From Marinobacter sp. ATCH36 (lineage in GTDB: Bacteria; Pseudomonadota; Gammaproteobacteria; Pseudomonadales; Oleiphilaceae), in the NCBI RefSeq assembly GCF_023555055.1, contig NZ_JAMJPL010000004.1:62001-126000 (forward strand): DNA of 64,000 nt, written 5' to 3'. The notes below the pieces were generated by a model that saw only the letters and a list, made by a program, of their open reading frames with translations, had not been told where the DNA came from and ran no database searches. The position numbers and the translations under genes were made by a program. This document shows positions 62,043 through 64,000 of this stretch, one piece after another (within the stretch, counting starts at the first letter, position 1; each line of letters starts with the position of its first letter).

Positions 62043-64000
62043 TTACTGGCCGACGGATGCCACAATGGTGATCTGTTTGTTATCCGGAATTTCCTGGTAC
62101 GACAACACGTGCAATCGCTCTACCCCGAAACTCGCAAACTTGGCCAGAACCGGCCGCAGCGGCCCGGACACCAACAATATTGCCGGTTTGCCCAACATCT
62201 CCTGGCGCTGGACACTGTCCTGGAGCGAACGCTGGAGCTTCTCGACCATATTCGGCTCCAGCACCAGCCCGATGTCTTCCTGACCGCCGGATTGTTGACT
62301 CTGCTGCATTGACTTCAGCAATAACTGTTCCAAGTCTGGATCCAGGGTGATCACCGGGATTTCGGAGTCGTTGCCGCAGATGCTTTGAACAATCATCCGA
62401 CGCAGTGACTGGCGTGCCACTGTCGTCAACAATTTCGGGTCCTGGCTCTTCGGATGCACATTTACAATGGCCTCGGCAATGGAACGCATATCGCGGATCG
62501 GCACTTCTTCCTTGAGCAGGTTCTGCAACACTTTCAGCAACAGACTGATGGAAATAGTGGTGGGCACCAGCTCTTCCGCCAGCTTCGGAGACACCTTCTC
62601 GAGCTGATCCAGCCACTTCTGGACCTCCTCGTGGCCCAGCAATTCATGGGCGTGTTTCTGCAGGATCTGATTGAGGTGAGTGGCCACCACAGTACTGGCA
62701 TCCACCACGGTGTAGCCCAGGGTCTGTGCCTGATCTTTCCTGTCCGGCTCGATCCAGCTGGCATCCAGACCAAAGGCCGGGTCCTTGCCCTCAATACCCT
62801 CGATCTTGCCGAACACCTGCCCCGGATCAATGGCCAGCTCCCGGTCCGGATGAATCTCCGCCTCGGCGATCGTTACTCCCATCAGGGTGATGCGATACAC
62901 ATTGGGCATCAGGTCCAGATTGTCGCGAATGTGGACCGACGGCATCAGGAACCCAAGATCCTGGGAGAGCTTCTTGCGCACACCCTTGATGCGGCTGAGC
63001 AGCTGTCCACCCTGGGACTTGTCCACCAGGGGAATCAGCCGATAGCCCACTTCCAGGCCAACAATGTCTACCGTTGCCACGTCGTCCCAACCCAGCTCCC
63101 GGGTCTCGCCCGGAGGCGGTAACTGAGCGCTCTGGTCACCGCCATCGCCGCCGGACGGAATATCCCGACCCGCCGGTCTCGCGCCGCCGCCCCGGGCGGG
63201 GAACACACCCTCCTCTTCAACCGTCTGACGCTCCTGCTGCCAGATATACCAGGCAATGGCACCAGAAATAGCGCCAAGACCCAGAAAAGCCACGTGAGGC
63301 ATGCCTGGAATCAGCCCGAGAATGACAAGAATCACCGCCGCGATGCCCAGCGCCTTTGGCGCATTGAACATCTGCTGCAATATCTGGCCACCCATATCCT
63401 GGCTGGAGGTTACGCGGGTCACCATGATCGCGGCAGAGGTGGACAGCAGCAGCGAAGGAATCTGCGCCACCAAGCCGTCACCAATGGTCAGCAGTGCATA
63501 GTTCTGGGTCGCAGTGCCAAAATCCAGACCGTGCTGCACCATGCCGATGGCGATACCGCCGATCAGGTTGATGGCCAGAATCAACAGGCCGGCAACCGCG
63601 TCACCTTTGACGAACTTGCTGGCACCGTCCATGGAACCGTAGAAATCCGCCTCCTGGGCGATTTCGGAACGGCGGTGCTTGGCCTCGTCCTGGTTGATCA
63701 GGCCGGCATTCAGGTCTGCGTCAATAGCCATTTGCTTGCCGGGCATGGCATCCAGGGTAAAACGGGCACTCACCTCGGAAACCCGGCCAGCACCTTTGGT
63801 GACCACCAGAAAGTTGATGATCATCAGGATGGCGAATACCACCAGGCCGACGGCATAGTTGCCGCCAATCAGCACCGCACCGAAAGATTCGATGACTTTA
63901 CCGGCGGCATCTCCGCCCTCATGGCCGTTAAGCAGCACAATCCGTGTCGACGCTACGTTAAGCGCCAGCCTGAGCAGCGTGGCCACCAGCAATACCGTGG
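62043..64000 (-). CDS. flhA: flagellar export apparatus protein FlhA, N-terminus beyond window
   Basis: FlhA is the large membrane gate of the flagellar type III export machine. The frame is open to the right edge (TVLLVATLLRLALNVASTR reads through 64000), so about 50 N-terminal residues are missing. Visible parts are six or so membrane helices, the FHIPEP-family segment GRVSEVSARFTLDAMPGKQMAIDADL, the linker GGGARPAGRDIPSGGD and the cytoplasmic domain with LMPSVHIRDNLDL and the final VERLHVLSYQEIP. It is the first gene of flhA-flhF-fleN-fliA. Confidence 0.97.
   Translation of the reverse strand, partial: TVLLVATLLRLALNVASTRIVLLNGHEGGDAAGKVIESFGAVLIGGNYAVGLVVFAILMIINFLVVTKGAGRVSEVSARFTLDAMPGKQMAIDADLNAGLINQDEAKHRRSEIAQEADFYGSMDGASKFVKGDAVAGLLILAINLIGGIAIGMVQHGLDFGTATQNYALLTIGDGLVAQIPSLLLSTSAAIMVTRVTSSQDMGGQILQQMFNAPKALGIAAVILVILGLIPGMPHVAFLGLGAISGAIAWYIWQQERQTVEEEGVFPARGGGARPAGRDIPSGGDGGDQSAQLPPPGETRELGWDDVATVDIVGLEVGYRLIPLVDKSQGGQLLSRIKGVRKKLSQDLGFLMPSVHIRDNLDLMPNVYRITLMGVTIAEAEIHPDRELAIDPGQVFGKIEGIEGKDPAFGLDASWIEPDRKDQAQTLGYTVVDASTVVATHLNQILQKHAHELLGHEEVQKWLDQLEKVSPKLAEELVPTTISISLLLKVLQNLLKEEVPIRDMRSIAEAIVNVHPKSQDPKLLTTVARQSLRRMIVQSICGNDSEIPVITLDPDLEQLLLKSMQQSQQSGGQEDIGLVLEPNMVEKLQRSLQDSVQRQEMLGKPAILLVSGPLRPVLAKFASFGVERLHVLSYQEIPDNKQITIVASVGQ

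Noticed and set aside
1..64000. CRISPR arrays, insertion sequences, prophage, rRNA or tRNA genes
   Set aside because: I saw no regularly spaced repeats, transposase or integrase genes, or RNA gene sequences; intergenic gaps are all short.

Overview
The window is a dense gammaproteobacterial chromosome segment with no rRNA, tRNA, IS element, prophage or CRISPR array that I can recognise. Protein sequences and gene order point to Marinobacter or a close marine relative in the Pseudomonas-Marinobacter range. A Na+-pumping NADH:quinone reductase operon suggests a marine lifestyle. Several blocks follow P. aeruginosa order from memory: sthA-nqr-gap-mfd-csiV-MTIP-psrA, gdhB next to a moxR/bat cluster, and flhA-flhF-fleN-fliA-cheYZAB-motCD-parA-cheW. 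Intergenic spaces are short and none exceeds about 275 bp, so no long gene-free stretch needs explaining.

Layout. 1-1572: end of a DAHP-synthase-family aldolase gene and a glycerophosphodiesterase. 1546-10270: sthA (soluble transhydrogenase) and the operon nqrABCDEF-apbE-nqrM, all on the minus strand, with flavin-transferase and iron-sulfur maturation genes at the operon's end. 10543-20804: an N-terminally extended GAPDH diverging from mfd-csiV, then methylthioinosine phosphorylase-MscS, an L,D-transpeptidase, the fatty-acid sensor psrA and an unknown membrane protein. 21009-25643: riboflavin synthase alpha, the rRNA methyltransferases rlmG and rsmC around a UDP-diacylglucosamine-type phosphoesterase, and carbonic anhydrase. 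25709-30595: a giant NAD-glutamate dehydrogenase. 30749-37690: a MoxR/DUF58/von Willebrand/BatD cluster. 37696-44954: complete cytochrome c maturation operon ccmABCDEFGHI.

45061-64000 is devoted mainly to motility: a fliK and flhB-C-terminal-like pair on the plus strand, then on the minus strand flhA (partial), flhF, fleN, fliA, cheY, cheZ, cheA, cheB, motC, motD, parC, parP, cheW and a DUF2802 gene. At the downstream end of this series, in the same orientation, sit two genes I cannot assign to a known pathway: a fusion of an isoaspartate-methyltransferase-like domain to a GspE/PilB-type secretion ATPase (47837-50107) and an overlapping MoxR-like AAA+ ATPase (46737-47840). This pair is the best candidate for an undescribed system. 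Its position, with a sigma28-type promoter before parC and a sigma54-like promoter before cheW, suggests expression with the chemotaxis genes.

Regulatory signals read directly from the bases include a clear Rho-independent terminator after gap, promoter-like pairs before sthA, nqrA, gap, mfd and psrA, a tandem PsrA-type operator over the psrA promoter, and a 16-bp perfect inverted repeat at the predicted 5' end of the sthA mRNA. All functional statements rest on reading motifs and recalled family knowledge. No database search was possible.
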